Made by a program: the position numbers and the translations under genes. A DNA stretch of 64,000 bases from Facklamia sp050409585. Its GTDB lineage: Bacteria; Bacillota; Bacilli; Lactobacillales; Aerococcaceae. Below, in pieces: positions 53,278 through 60,690 of the stretch. Numbering within the stretch: position 1 is the stretch's first letter; the number at the start of each line of letters is the position of its first letter. The notes beneath the pieces were generated by a model that saw only the letters and a list, made by a program, of their open reading frames with translations, was not told the origin of the DNA and searched no databases. The DNA lies in contig NZ_JBNUPE010000008.1 of NCBI RefSeq assembly GCF_050409585.1, positions 1-64,000 of the forward strand. Direction: 5' to 3'.

Positions 53278-54627
53278 ATGGCAAAATTTAGATATTTACC
53301 TAACACAGACCAAGACCGCCAAGCAATGCTAGAAACAATTGGCGTTAAAGATATTATGGATATCTTCTCTGACTTGCCAGAAAATGTACGCCGTACAGGC
53401 AAAATGAACTTACCTGAACCACTTTCTGAATTGGAAATTGTTAAAGAACTGACTAGAATGTCGGCTCTAAACACTTCGTCCAGTCAAATGCCTTTTTTCT
53501 TAGGTGCTGGAACGTATGACCACCATGTACCTTCGATTGTTAATCATATTATTATGCGTCAAGAGTTCTTAACTGCTTATGTTCCCTACCAACCAGAAGT
53601 ATCTCAAGGAGAATTGCAAGCATTATTTGAATGGCAAACAATGATTGCTGAACTGACAGGTATGGATTTGGCAAACTGTGGTATGTATGATGGATATAAC
53701 GCAGTTTCCGAAGCAGCAAACCTTGCGTTTAACCATGTTAAGAAGTCTAAAAAAGTATTAGTTTCTAAAGGGTTAAACCCACAAGCAATTGAAACTGTAA
53801 AAACTTACGGTTTCGGTAAAGATTACGCTGTTGAAGAAATAGCACTTGAAAATGAAGTCACAAGTCTTGAAGATTTAAAAGCTAAATTAGATGCTGAAGT
53901 AGCGGCAGTTATTGTTCAATATCCAAACTTCTTTGGATCGGTTGAGGATTTAAAAGCAATTAAGTCAGCTTTAGAAGGAACAAAAACATTGTTAATTGTT
54001 TCTGCTAATCCATTAGCTCTTGGAAAACTAGAAAAACCAGGTGCTTTTGGAGCAGATATTACTGTTGGAGATGTTCAGCCTTTCGGTATACCAATGTCTT
54101 TAGGTGGCCCTCACTGTGGTTACTTTGCCGTTAATGACAAGTTAATGCGTAAGATTCCTTCGCGTATTGTCGGGGAAACAGTAGATGAAGAAGGTAGACG
54201 TGGATTCGTTATGACCCTTTCTACACGCGAGCAACATATCCGTCGTGAAAAGGCAACCTCTAACTACTCTTCAAACCAAGCTTTATTCGCTTTAGCATCA
54301 TCTATTGCTATGTCAGCATACGGTAAGGTTGGTATTCAAGAATTAGCACAGGCTAATATCAATAATACACATTATCTTGCGAAAGAACTAAAAGCAGCAG
54401 GTTTTGAAGTTCTTAACACTAGACCGTTTTTCAACGAGTTTGTTATCAAACTAAATAAAGATGTACGTCAAGTCAATAAAGAATTATTTGAAAAAGGATT
54501 TGTTGGTGGCTTTGATGCTTCAAAAGCAATTGGTGTTGATAATGCCTATCTACTTTGTGTAACTGAAAAGCGTACCAAAGAAGAAATGGATAAATTTGTA
54601 ACTGCTTTAGTGGAGGTGGCAAAATAA
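53278..54627 (+). CDS. gcvPA: Glycine decarboxylase P protein, subunit 1
   Basis: 449 residues, complete, with the usual length for the alpha half of two-subunit P proteins. Seen: the N-terminal RYLPNTDQDRQAMLETIGV, FLGAGTYDHHVP, YQPEVSQGELQALFEWQTM, QPFGIPMSLGGPHCGYFA and RREKATSNYSSNQALFAL. This half has no PLP lysine. It pairs with GcvPB to decarboxylate glycine. The ATG of gcvPB overlaps its stop (TAATG), so the two are translationally coupled and made in equal amounts. Confidence 0.96.
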   Translation: MAKFRYLPNTDQDRQAMLETIGVKDIMDIFSDLPENVRRTGKMNLPEPLSELEIVKELTRMSALNTSSSQMPFFLGAGTYDHHVPSIVNHIIMRQEFLTAYVPYQPEVSQGELQALFEWQTMIAELTGMDLANCGMYDGYNAVSEAANLAFNHVKKSKKVLVSKGLNPQAIETVKTYGFGKDYAVEEIALENEVTSLEDLKAKLDAEVAAVIVQYPNFFGSVEDLKAIKSALEGTKTLLIVSANPLALGKLEKPGAFGADITVGDVQPFGIPMSLGGPHCGYFAVNDKLMRKIPSRIVGETVDEEGRRGFVMTLSTREQHIRREKATSNYSSNQALFALASSIAMSAYGKVGIQELAQANINNTHYLAKELKAAGFEVLNTRPFFNEFVIKLNKDVRQVNKELFEKGFVGGFDASKAIGVDNAYLLCVTEKRTKEEMDKFVTALVEVAK

Positions 54628-56120
54628 TGATCTTACAAGATTATGATAAATTGATTTTTGAAATTTCGCAAGAAGGGCACACAGCTTATGATTTGCCAGT
54701 TTCTGAAGTAGAAGAGTATGACTTATTATCAGAATTAGGAGAATATGCACGTCAAGAACCTGCGCGTTTACCAGAAGCTTCTGAACTACAAATTGTACGT
54801 CACTATACAGCACTTTCAAACCGTAACTTTGGTGTTGAATCAGGTCCTTATCCATTAGGATCATGTACAATGAAGTATAATCCAAAGATTAACGAAGATG
54901 TAGCTGCTATGGATGGCTTTGCGAATATTCATCCTTTACAAGATCCAGACACTATTCAAGGTGCACTACAATTAATGTATGAATTACAAGAATATTTGAA
55001 GGAAATCACTCAATTTCCAGCATTAACTTTACAACCAGCTGCAGGTGCTCAAGGTGAGTTAGCAGCAATATTAGCTTTTAAAGCTTATTTTGAATCCATT
55101 GGAGAATTGGAGCAACGTCGAGTAATACTAATTCCTGACTCTGCTCACGGAACAAACCCAGCCACAGCTATGGTAGCTGGTTTCGAAACGGTTGAGCTTC
55201 CTTCCACTCCAGAAGGGATTATTGATGTCGAGGCAGTGCGTGCTGCTGTAGGGCCAAATATTGCCGGTATTATGATTACAAACCCATCAACAGCTGGTTT
55301 GTTTGAAAAAGATGCTAAGGAAATTGTAGATATTGTTCACGAAGCGGGTGGACTTGCTTATTATGATGGTGCAAACTTAAATGCTATTATGGGATTAACT
55401 TCTCCAGGTGCAATGGGCTTTGACGCTTGTCACTTGAACTTACATAAGACCTTTACTGGACCTCATGGTGGTGGAGGACCAGGATCAGGACCAATTGGCG
55501 TTGTGGATAAATTAGCACCATTTATTCCTGGACCCAATGTGGTAAAAAATGGCGACAAATATGAGCTTGAAACACCTGAGAAATCTTATGGTCGTATCAA
55601 AGGAAACTTTGGAAACTTTGGTGTAAACGTTCGTGCTTATACATACATTCGCTCAATGGGAGCTGAAGGATTACGTCGTGCTTCTGAAGATGCTGTTCTT
55701 AATGCTAACTATTTACGAGTACGTGTTAATGAATACTTTGATGCACCATTCCCTAACTTCAACAAAAACGACTTTGTATTGGACTTAAGTCGTCACAAGA
55801 AAGATTATGGAGTAACAGCTAAAGATGTTGGTAAGCGACTTTTAGACTTTGGTATTCATGCTCCAACAACTTACTTCCCATTGCATGTTAATGAATGTTT
55901 AATGGTTGAGCCGACTGAAACATAATCTAAGCAAGACTTAGATTATGTAGCAGATATCTTAATTAAGATTAATCAAGAGGCTATTAATAATCCTGAAATT
56001 GTTCAAACAGCTCCACATAATACACCCGTAAGACGTTTGGATGAAGCAGGAGCTTCTCGTAAGCCAGTTCTAAAATATACTTTTGAGAAACATGAATCAG
56101 AATCTGCTGAAGTAGAATAA
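54627..56120 (+). pseudogene. gcvPB: Glycine decarboxylase P protein, subunit 2, interrupted by a stop codon
   Basis: The catalytic half of P protein, with the PLP lysine in LNLHKTFTGPHGGGGPGSGP. The frame runs 432 codons to a TAA at 55923-55925, then stays open for 64 more codons to a second TAA at 56118-56120. The continuation reads SKQDLDYVADILIKINQEA, then RRLDEAGASRKPVLKY, which is the normal C-terminal end of the family, whose usual context at the break is PTETESK. Thus GAA became TAA. Full length would be 497 residues, like other GcvPB. The truncated form lacks about 13% of the chain and is probably unstable or inactive. The stop lies in a perfect 12-bp inverted repeat (55920-55948). 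Confidence 0.93.
55920..55948 (+). repeat. 12-bp perfect inverted repeat containing the gcvPB stop
   Basis: ACATAATCTAAG (55920-55931), loop CAAGA, CTTAGATTATGT (55937-55948). The stop TAA is inside the left arm; its T (55923) pairs with A 55945. If the ancestral codon was GAA, the arms would have had a single mismatch at exactly this position. Confidence 0.9.
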
Positions 56121-56127
56121 AAAAATC

Positions 56128-56159
56128 AAAATCAACTGATCTCGGTCAGTTGATTTTTT
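56128..56159 (+). terminator. Terminator of the gcv cluster
   Basis: AAATCAACTGA pairs with TCAGTTGATTT around a short loop, followed by TTTT. It lies 8 nt after the original gcvPB stop, so the operon ends here. Confidence 0.85.
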
Positions 56160-56247
56160 GATGGATATAATTTAAAATGTTAAATTGTAACAGCTTCAAT
56201 TTATTATCATTCATTTCTATATAAACATATTAGAAGGTGGTTTGTCC

Positions 56248-56706
56248 ATGCAAACAGAAAAGGCTATTGAATCCGATATTAATCAACTTTTAGAAAAAAT
56301 GAAGAAGGGTAAAGTTCGTATAACTCCTCAAAGACGAGCCATCTTAAAAACAATCTTGACAAAAGTCAAGCATCCAAGTGTTGAAGAGATTTACCAGCAA
56401 GTTCAACAAGACTATCCACAAATGAGTTTAGCAACAGTTTATAATAATGTTCGTGCTTTTGTGAATGCAGGCATTTTACAAGAGTTAAACATTGATGAAA
56501 AAACAAAACACTATGACATTAATGTGCACCCCCACGGACATACAATTTGCGAAGCTTGTGGAAAAATTGAAGATGTTTTTTTAAATCAATTTAATGATAT
56601 ATACACCGAAATAAAAGAGTTAGATAAATTTAAGGTAAGAGCGATGGAAGTATCCTTTTATGGGTTTTGTCAAGAGTGTTATGAGAAAGAAGCACAAAAC
56701 AATTAA
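56248..56706 (+). CDS. Fur family regulator, PerR-like
   Basis: 152 residues from ATG 56248, eight nt after GAAGGTGG (an in-frame TTG at 56242 is less likely). The N-terminal winged helix contains the recognition region SVEEIYQQVQQDYPQMSLATVYNNVRAF. The metal site is HPHGHTICEACGKIEDV (structural CxxC) with a second CxxC in GFCQECYEK, the four-cysteine zinc site. The PerR-type His and Asp ligands (YDINVHPHGH) suggest peroxide sensing, but Fur or Zur cannot be excluded without alignment. It has its own terminator. Confidence 0.85.
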   Translation: MQTEKAIESDINQLLEKMKKGKVRITPQRRAILKTILTKVKHPSVEEIYQQVQQDYPQMSLATVYNNVRAFVNAGILQELNIDEKTKHYDINVHPHGHTICEACGKIEDVFLNQFNDIYTEIKELDKFKVRAMEVSFYGFCQECYEKEAQNN

Positions 56707-56708
56707 AG

Positions 56709-56747
56709 AAAACTGCTAACTTGTTGAATAAGTTGGCAGTTTTTTTG
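56709..56747. terminator. Terminator between perR-like gene and trpS
   Basis: AAAACTGCTAACTT pairs with AAGTTGGCAGTTTT with one T-G, followed by TTT. It sits between convergent genes. Confidence 0.85.
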
Positions 56748-56754
56748 CTATGTA

Positions 56755-57744
56755 CTATCTATATCGTATACCCATTACTTTCTCCATACGAGCCAATGTC
56801 TGAGAAGCTGTTTCATTAGCTTTAGTTGCACCTATAGAAAGAATATCATAAAGTTCATCGCCTGCGATTAGATGATTATAACGCTTTTGAATAGGCTCTA
56901 AGACAGATACGACTAAATCAGCTAAGTCTGATTTAAAGCGACCATAACCTAAGTCATGATATTGATTAACGATCTTTTTAATTGGCTGTTCACTTAAGCT
57001 TGCGTAAATTTCAATTAAGTTGGATAAACCAGCTTGGTTAGCCGTGTCATAATTAACGACTCCAATTGAATCAGTAACAGCTGATTTAATTTTCTTAATG
57101 ATTTGACGCGGTTCATCCAACATTGAGATTTTACTTTTTTCATTTTCATCTGATTTGGACATTTTTCGACTTGGGTCTTGCAGACTCATAACTCGCTTAC
57201 CAGCATTTGGATAAATAGGTTCTGGTTTAACTAATATGTCTTCTCCGTAGCGGTTGTTAAAACGGTCTACAAAATTTCTTGTTAATTCAATATGCTGACG
57301 CTGGTCATCACCTACTGGAACATATTTGGCATCATAAAGAACTATATCACCAACCATTAATGCCGGGTAACAAAGTAAGCCAGCACCAACTGATTCTTGT
57401 TTAGCAGACTTGTCTTTATATTGTGTCATTCGTTCTAGCTCACCTACGCCAATCTGACAGGTAATGAGCCAAGCAATTTGAGAGTGAGCAGGTACTTCTG
57501 ATTGTACGAATACTGTGGATTTGTTCGGATCGATACCAATCGCTAAATAAAGGGCAGCTAGTTGCTTAGTTTGTCTTACCAATATTTCAGGGTCCTGTGG
57601 GACTGTGATGGCATGTTGATTCACAATACAATAGGTTGCTTGATATTTATCTTGTAAATCAACAAATGATTTCATGGCTCCAATATAGTTTCCAAGAGTA
57701 GGTATGGAGGATGGTTGTACACCGGAAAAAATGGTCTCTTTCAT
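56755..57744 (-). CDS. trpS: Tryptophanyl-tRNA synthetase
   Basis: 329 residues, a class I synthetase that joins Trp to its tRNA. The HIGH-like motif is PSSIPTLGNYIGA (about 10-22) and the KMSKS motif is RKMSKSDEN (about 193-201). GAGLLCYPALMVGDIVLYDA and VGDDQRQHIELTRN are typical. AAAGAGGAAG supports the start. It is divergent from spx, sharing the 300-nt region upstream. I see no T-box leader in that region, so its control is not by the usual T-box. Confidence 0.96.
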   Translation of the reverse strand: MKETIFSGVQPSSIPTLGNYIGAMKSFVDLQDKYQATYCIVNQHAITVPQDPEILVRQTKQLAALYLAIGIDPNKSTVFVQSEVPAHSQIAWLITCQIGVGELERMTQYKDKSAKQESVGAGLLCYPALMVGDIVLYDAKYVPVGDDQRQHIELTRNFVDRFNNRYGEDILVKPEPIYPNAGKRVMSLQDPSRKMSKSDENEKSKISMLDEPRQIIKKIKSAVTDSIGVVNYDTANQAGLSNLIEIYASLSEQPIKKIVNQYHDLGYGRFKSDLADLVVSVLEPIQKRYNHLIAGDELYDILSIGATKANETASQTLARMEKVMGIRYR

Positions 57745-58077
57745 GATCTTCCTCTTTCTAATGGCTTATATTTACATTAATAATTATAACCTATCTAAAA
57801 TTAAATGCTAGCTTTTATGAAAAAAGAGTGAGTGTTTTCACAAACTGGCAGTTTTTCATCAGCAATTCTAATAAATGTCACACACTAATCATTGATTATA
57901 GTTTGCTTTAAAGCATTTTTGTTGCTATAATTCTATATGTAGTACTAAATACTTTGTGAAACTCACTTATTGTATCGAATAGATTTGATTGTTAAATGAT
58001 AAAATCTTAAGTTCAATAATTGAATATGTACGTGTCTTTAAGAGAGAAGAATGTTCACAAGAGAGGATGATCTTTTA
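57745..58077. promoter_or_regulatory. Intergenic region between trpS and spx
   Basis: 333 bp. The spx promoter (57903-57931) is here, with TTGTGAAA-type motifs at 57836-57844 (as TTTTCACAA) and 57953-57961, and palindromic TAGTACTA (57940-57947). A second promoter for spx is possible (TTGATT at 57985), but the spacing to an AT-rich -10 is poor. No riboswitch or small RNA is recognisable. Confidence 0.5.
57903..57931 (+). promoter_or_regulatory. Promoter of spx
   Basis: TTGCTT (57903-57908), 17-nt spacer, TGC-TATAAT (57926-57931): good hexamers plus an extended -10. The transcript would have a long leader of about 140 nt before the ATG at 58078. Confidence 0.75.
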
Positions 58078-58476
58078 ATGGTAACATTATATGTAACTCC
58101 AAGTTGCACGTCATGTAGAAAAGCCCGTTCATGGCTAGAAGAAAATAATATTGCATTCGAAGAGCGCAATATTTTCACTGAACCTTTAACGATAAACGAA
58201 ATAAAAGGTATTTTGCGTATGACAGAGGAAGGGACAGAGGATATCGTTTCAACTCGGTCAAAAGCCTATTCAGAATTAGATGTAGAAATCAGCGAATTAC
58301 CTTTAAATGATTTTTTTGAGTTAGTTCAAAATCAACCAGGTTTGTTGCGTCGACCAATTATTTTAGATGATAAACGCATTCAGATTGGTTACAACGAGGA
58401 TGAAATCAGACGTTTCTTGCCTCGAGAAGTAAGAGCTCGCGCATTGCGTCACGCTCGTGCTTTGGTAAATGAATAA
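58078..58476 (+). CDS. spx: Transcriptional regulator Spx
   Basis: 132 residues, start MVTLYVTPSCTSCRKARSWL; an upstream ATG at 58051 adds nine non-conserved residues. The redox switch CTSC (Cys10, Cys13) is intact, and the ArsC-like fold contains RRPIILDDKRIQIGYNEDEIRRFL, the usual contact region. Spx binds the RNA polymerase alpha subunit under disulfide stress and is degraded by ClpXP. Its position next to mecA, coiA and pepF is the arrangement also seen in bacilli. Confidence 0.96.
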   Translation: MVTLYVTPSCTSCRKARSWLEENNIAFEERNIFTEPLTINEIKGILRMTEEGTEDIVSTRSKAYSELDVEISELPLNDFFELVQNQPGLLRRPIILDDKRIQIGYNEDEIRRFLPREVRARALRHARALVNE

Positions 58477-58486
58477 ACAAAAATTT

Positions 58487-58507
58487 GAGCCTTCGGGCTC
58501 TTTTTTT
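58487..58507 (+). terminator. Terminator of spx
   Basis: GAGCC-TTCG-GGCTC with a stable UUCG loop, followed by seven T residues. Confidence 0.92.
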
Positions 58508-58583
58508 GAATAAATAGAATTGCATTGGATAAGCTTGCATAGACAATGTATTTTTGCTAAAATTACGGAACATGACATAATGC

Positions 58584-58612
58584 TTGGTATGTCTGTTTGT
58601 AAGTAGTATAAT
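58584..58612 (+). promoter_or_regulatory. Promoter of mecA
   Basis: TTGGTA (58584-58589), 17-nt spacer, TATAAT (58607-58612), 26 nt before the ATG. Confidence 0.8.
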
Positions 58613-58638
58613 GGATAAGAAGGTGGAGGTGAATTGCT

Positions 58639-59394
58639 ATGGAAATGGAGCATATAAATGATAACCTAATTAAAGTTCTAATTGGATCTGAGGATCTAGA
58701 AGAACGGGGTATCGACTTTTTAGACCTAATAGGGGACCAATCACGGATTGAAAAATTCTTTTACTCAATTTTAGAAGAAGTGGATATTGACCATCATTTT
58801 CACGATTCAGAAGCTGTGACATTCCAAGTGATTCCTAACAGCGAAGGCTTAGAATTGTATATTAGCCGTGCCAATGTTGAGGAACTTGATGAGGTTTGGG
58901 AAGATGAACTAACGAAGCGTCTTAAAGAACGCAAAGAAATGTCCCTGAAGGAATCCTCTAGTGAAAATATGACCGATTCAACCGCTGAATCGAATCAACA
59001 AGTAAGCTCCTCTACTAATAAGAAAACTAAGAAGACGGCGATTGAGTCGATGATGAATTTATTTAATCCTAAGTCTGAGTCAAAAGATGAAGACTTATCA
59101 CAAGAGCAACCTATTGAAGGAGTCATTCGTTTTAGTTCATTGGATAATTTTTTAAGACTAGCTCGTGAAATACCAAGCGAATTGCTAGTTTCAGATCTAT
59201 ATTATATGAATTCGCATTATTTCTTGATTCTCTATGATTTAGAACGAACAGTAAGTAAAGATAAACTTGCAACTAAGTTATTGACTCTCTTCGAGTTTGG
59301 AGAAATATCAATGGTCACTGCATCTGTTCTAGCAGAACACGGTGAGTTATTAAGAAAAGAAGATGCACTCTTCTTCTTTGGAAATCAATTTTAA
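58639..59394 (+). CDS. mecA: Adaptor protein MecA
   Basis: 251 residues. The start MEMEHINDNLIKVLIG is typical, and GGTGGAGGTGA precedes it. The N-terminal domain (about 1-85) binds targets; a linker (about 95-150) is rich in Ser, Asn and Lys; the C-terminal domain (about 155-250, with FSSLDNFLRLAREI and LILYDLERTVSKD) docks on ClpC. MecA brings ComK and other targets to ClpCP in bacilli. In this organism targets are unknown. This is the ClpC adaptor, not the methicillin-resistance gene of the same name. Confidence 0.94.
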   Translation: MEMEHINDNLIKVLIGSEDLEERGIDFLDLIGDQSRIEKFFYSILEEVDIDHHFHDSEAVTFQVIPNSEGLELYISRANVEELDEVWEDELTKRLKERKEMSLKESSSENMTDSTAESNQQVSSSTNKKTKKTAIESMMNLFNPKSESKDEDLSQEQPIEGVIRFSSLDNFLRLAREIPSELLVSDLYYMNSHYFLILYDLERTVSKDKLATKLLTLFEFGEISMVTASVLAEHGELLRKEDALFFFGNQF

Positions 59395-59409
59395 ATCAAT
59401 TAAACACCT

Positions 59410-59448
59410 AACCCCCTTTAGATCTGTATTTCAGATTAAAGGGGGGTT
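59410..59448 (+). promoter_or_regulatory. Stem-loop that sequesters the coiA ribosome site
   Basis: CCCCCTTTA-G-ATCTG (59412-59426) pairs with CAGATTAAAGGGGG (59432-59445), 14 bp with one bulged G, loop TATTT. The coiA ribosome site AAAGGGGGG (59438-59446) is inside the right arm. The tail is TTATTAATG, without a proper U-run, so a terminator is less likely than translational control. Confidence 0.65.
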
Positions 59449-59452
59449 ATTA

Positions 59453-60568
59453 ATGTACGCGGCAATAAATCAATTTGGTGAGTTAATCTATGCAAAAGAA
59501 GCAAAAAAGGATCAGATTTATGTTTGTCCGTACTGCTTAACTAAAGTAGTTTTAATTAATAAAGAAAAAGGGCGTTCTTACTTCCGACATTTAAAAGCTT
59601 GTTCATTAGATATTAAAAATGAGGGTACTTATTTAAAATTTGGTTTAAAAGAGACTCACAGAGGAGAAAGTAAAGAACATAAGCAGGCCAAAAATTTATT
59701 ACGAGATAATTTCCGAAACTTTGGCTATGAATGTGCGCAAGAGGTTATTTTTGAAAAAATAAATCAGATTGCTGATCTTATGGTCGAAGATAGCTCCTGC
59801 GCTTGGATAGTTGAGTATCAAAAATCAGTCATTTCATCAATTGATATGGATAAAAGACAAAAAAATTATCAAGCACTCGGTTTTCAAGTTCAATGGTTAA
59901 TTGATGATTATTATTTTAAACAACGGGGCTTAAGTACATGGGTTCGACGTTGTATCGCATATTCAAAGAAACTTGGTTATCACGTTTGGACTTTAGATTT
60001 AAATCAGTACGAATTAAAATGTTATCACCATATACCTTTAGTTTATAGTTTAAATAATTTAGATATTAAGCTTACAAGCTATTCTTATAAAGAAAATTGG
60101 CTATTGGCACTTAATGGAAGCTTAAAAGCAAAGAGCGATGTAAAAAATATTTATTTGAAAAGAAGCGAGTCTAGGAGTATTTCTCTAATTGACTATTCTT
60201 TTATTATTCAATCAATAAAATCCAATCTTTCTTATCGTGTTTTCTTAAACCAGCTCTACAACTATCAAATTAACTTGGAAGAAATACCCAGATGGGTTTT
60301 TAATAATTGGCAGGTGCAAGCGATGAAAGAGCCTGGCTGGCTGATTTGGATTTGGGCCTTTGAATCAATGTTATGGCTGAATAGAAATTTGAAAATCAAC
60401 CCTGAAGGAGAGGGGTTAAACTTTTCTTCCTTTTCCTCGAGGATGAATGAACATTTAGATAACAACCACTTTAGTATGTTTCACTTTCCTTTAATGGGCC
60501 AATCTAAAACTATATTAGAAGAAACTTTATATATTCTTTATTATGTTCTAAAAAGATTAATGGAGTAA
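59453..60568 (+). CDS. coiA: Competence protein CoiA-like
   Basis: 372 residues from ATG 59453, 6 nt after the site AAAGGGGGG; the longer frame from 59363 runs back through the mecA end. The N-terminus has a Cys-rich region (YVCPYCLTKVVLINKEKG...KACSLD). The nuclease-like part has ESKEHKQAKNLLRDNF, then QIADLMVEDSSCAWIVEYQKS (about 101-121), the D...ExQ pattern of the PD-(D/E)xK superfamily. The C-terminal half is unassigned helices. CoiA promotes recombination of incoming DNA in transformation. No other late competence gene is in the window. Its reading frame is complete. Confidence 0.85.
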   Translation: MYAAINQFGELIYAKEAKKDQIYVCPYCLTKVVLINKEKGRSYFRHLKACSLDIKNEGTYLKFGLKETHRGESKEHKQAKNLLRDNFRNFGYECAQEVIFEKINQIADLMVEDSSCAWIVEYQKSVISSIDMDKRQKNYQALGFQVQWLIDDYYFKQRGLSTWVRRCIAYSKKLGYHVWTLDLNQYELKCYHHIPLVYSLNNLDIKLTSYSYKENWLLALNGSLKAKSDVKNIYLKRSESRSISLIDYSFIIQSIKSNLSYRVFLNQLYNYQINLEEIPRWVFNNWQVQAMKEPGWLIWIWAFESMLWLNRNLKINPEGEGLNFSSFSSRMNEHLDNNHFSMFHFPLMGQSKTILEETLYILYYVLKRLME

Positions 60569-60648
60569 AAACGATTTGTTAGAGAGTCAGAAAAAATTTT
60601 TTTAAATCATCTAATTAATTAATGATACCGTTCCCATTTAGGATCTAA

Positions 60649-60673
60649 TTATGATAAACTAAGATTATCATAA
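60649..60673 (+). promoter_or_regulatory. Palindrome before pepF
   Basis: TTATGATAA (60649-60657), 7-nt spacer, TTATCATAA (60665-60673), perfect arms. It overlaps a likely -10 TATGAT (60650-60655) and lies 2 nt before the ribosome site AAAAGGGAG. Confidence 0.5.
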
Positions 60674-60690
60674 GAAAAGGGAGTAATGTT

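Noticed and set aside
55923..55925. Programmed readthrough or recoding of the gcvPB stop
   Set aside because: The codon is TAA, which is not used for selenocysteine (TGA) or pyrrolysine (TAG), and a hairpin beside a stop is not a known readthrough signal for TAA. A nonsense mutation or sequence error is simpler.
57745..58077. T-box leader for trpS
   Set aside because: No GGTGG-type T-box sequence or specifier hairpin is visible on the minus strand, and the region is mostly AT-rich spx promoter.
58361..58653. Minus-strand ORF between spx and mecA
   Set aside because: It crosses the spx terminator and mecA promoter on the wrong strand and shows no family features.
58639..59394. Methicillin-resistance mecA
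   Set aside because: The protein is the ClpC adaptor MecA, with no penicillin-binding domain.
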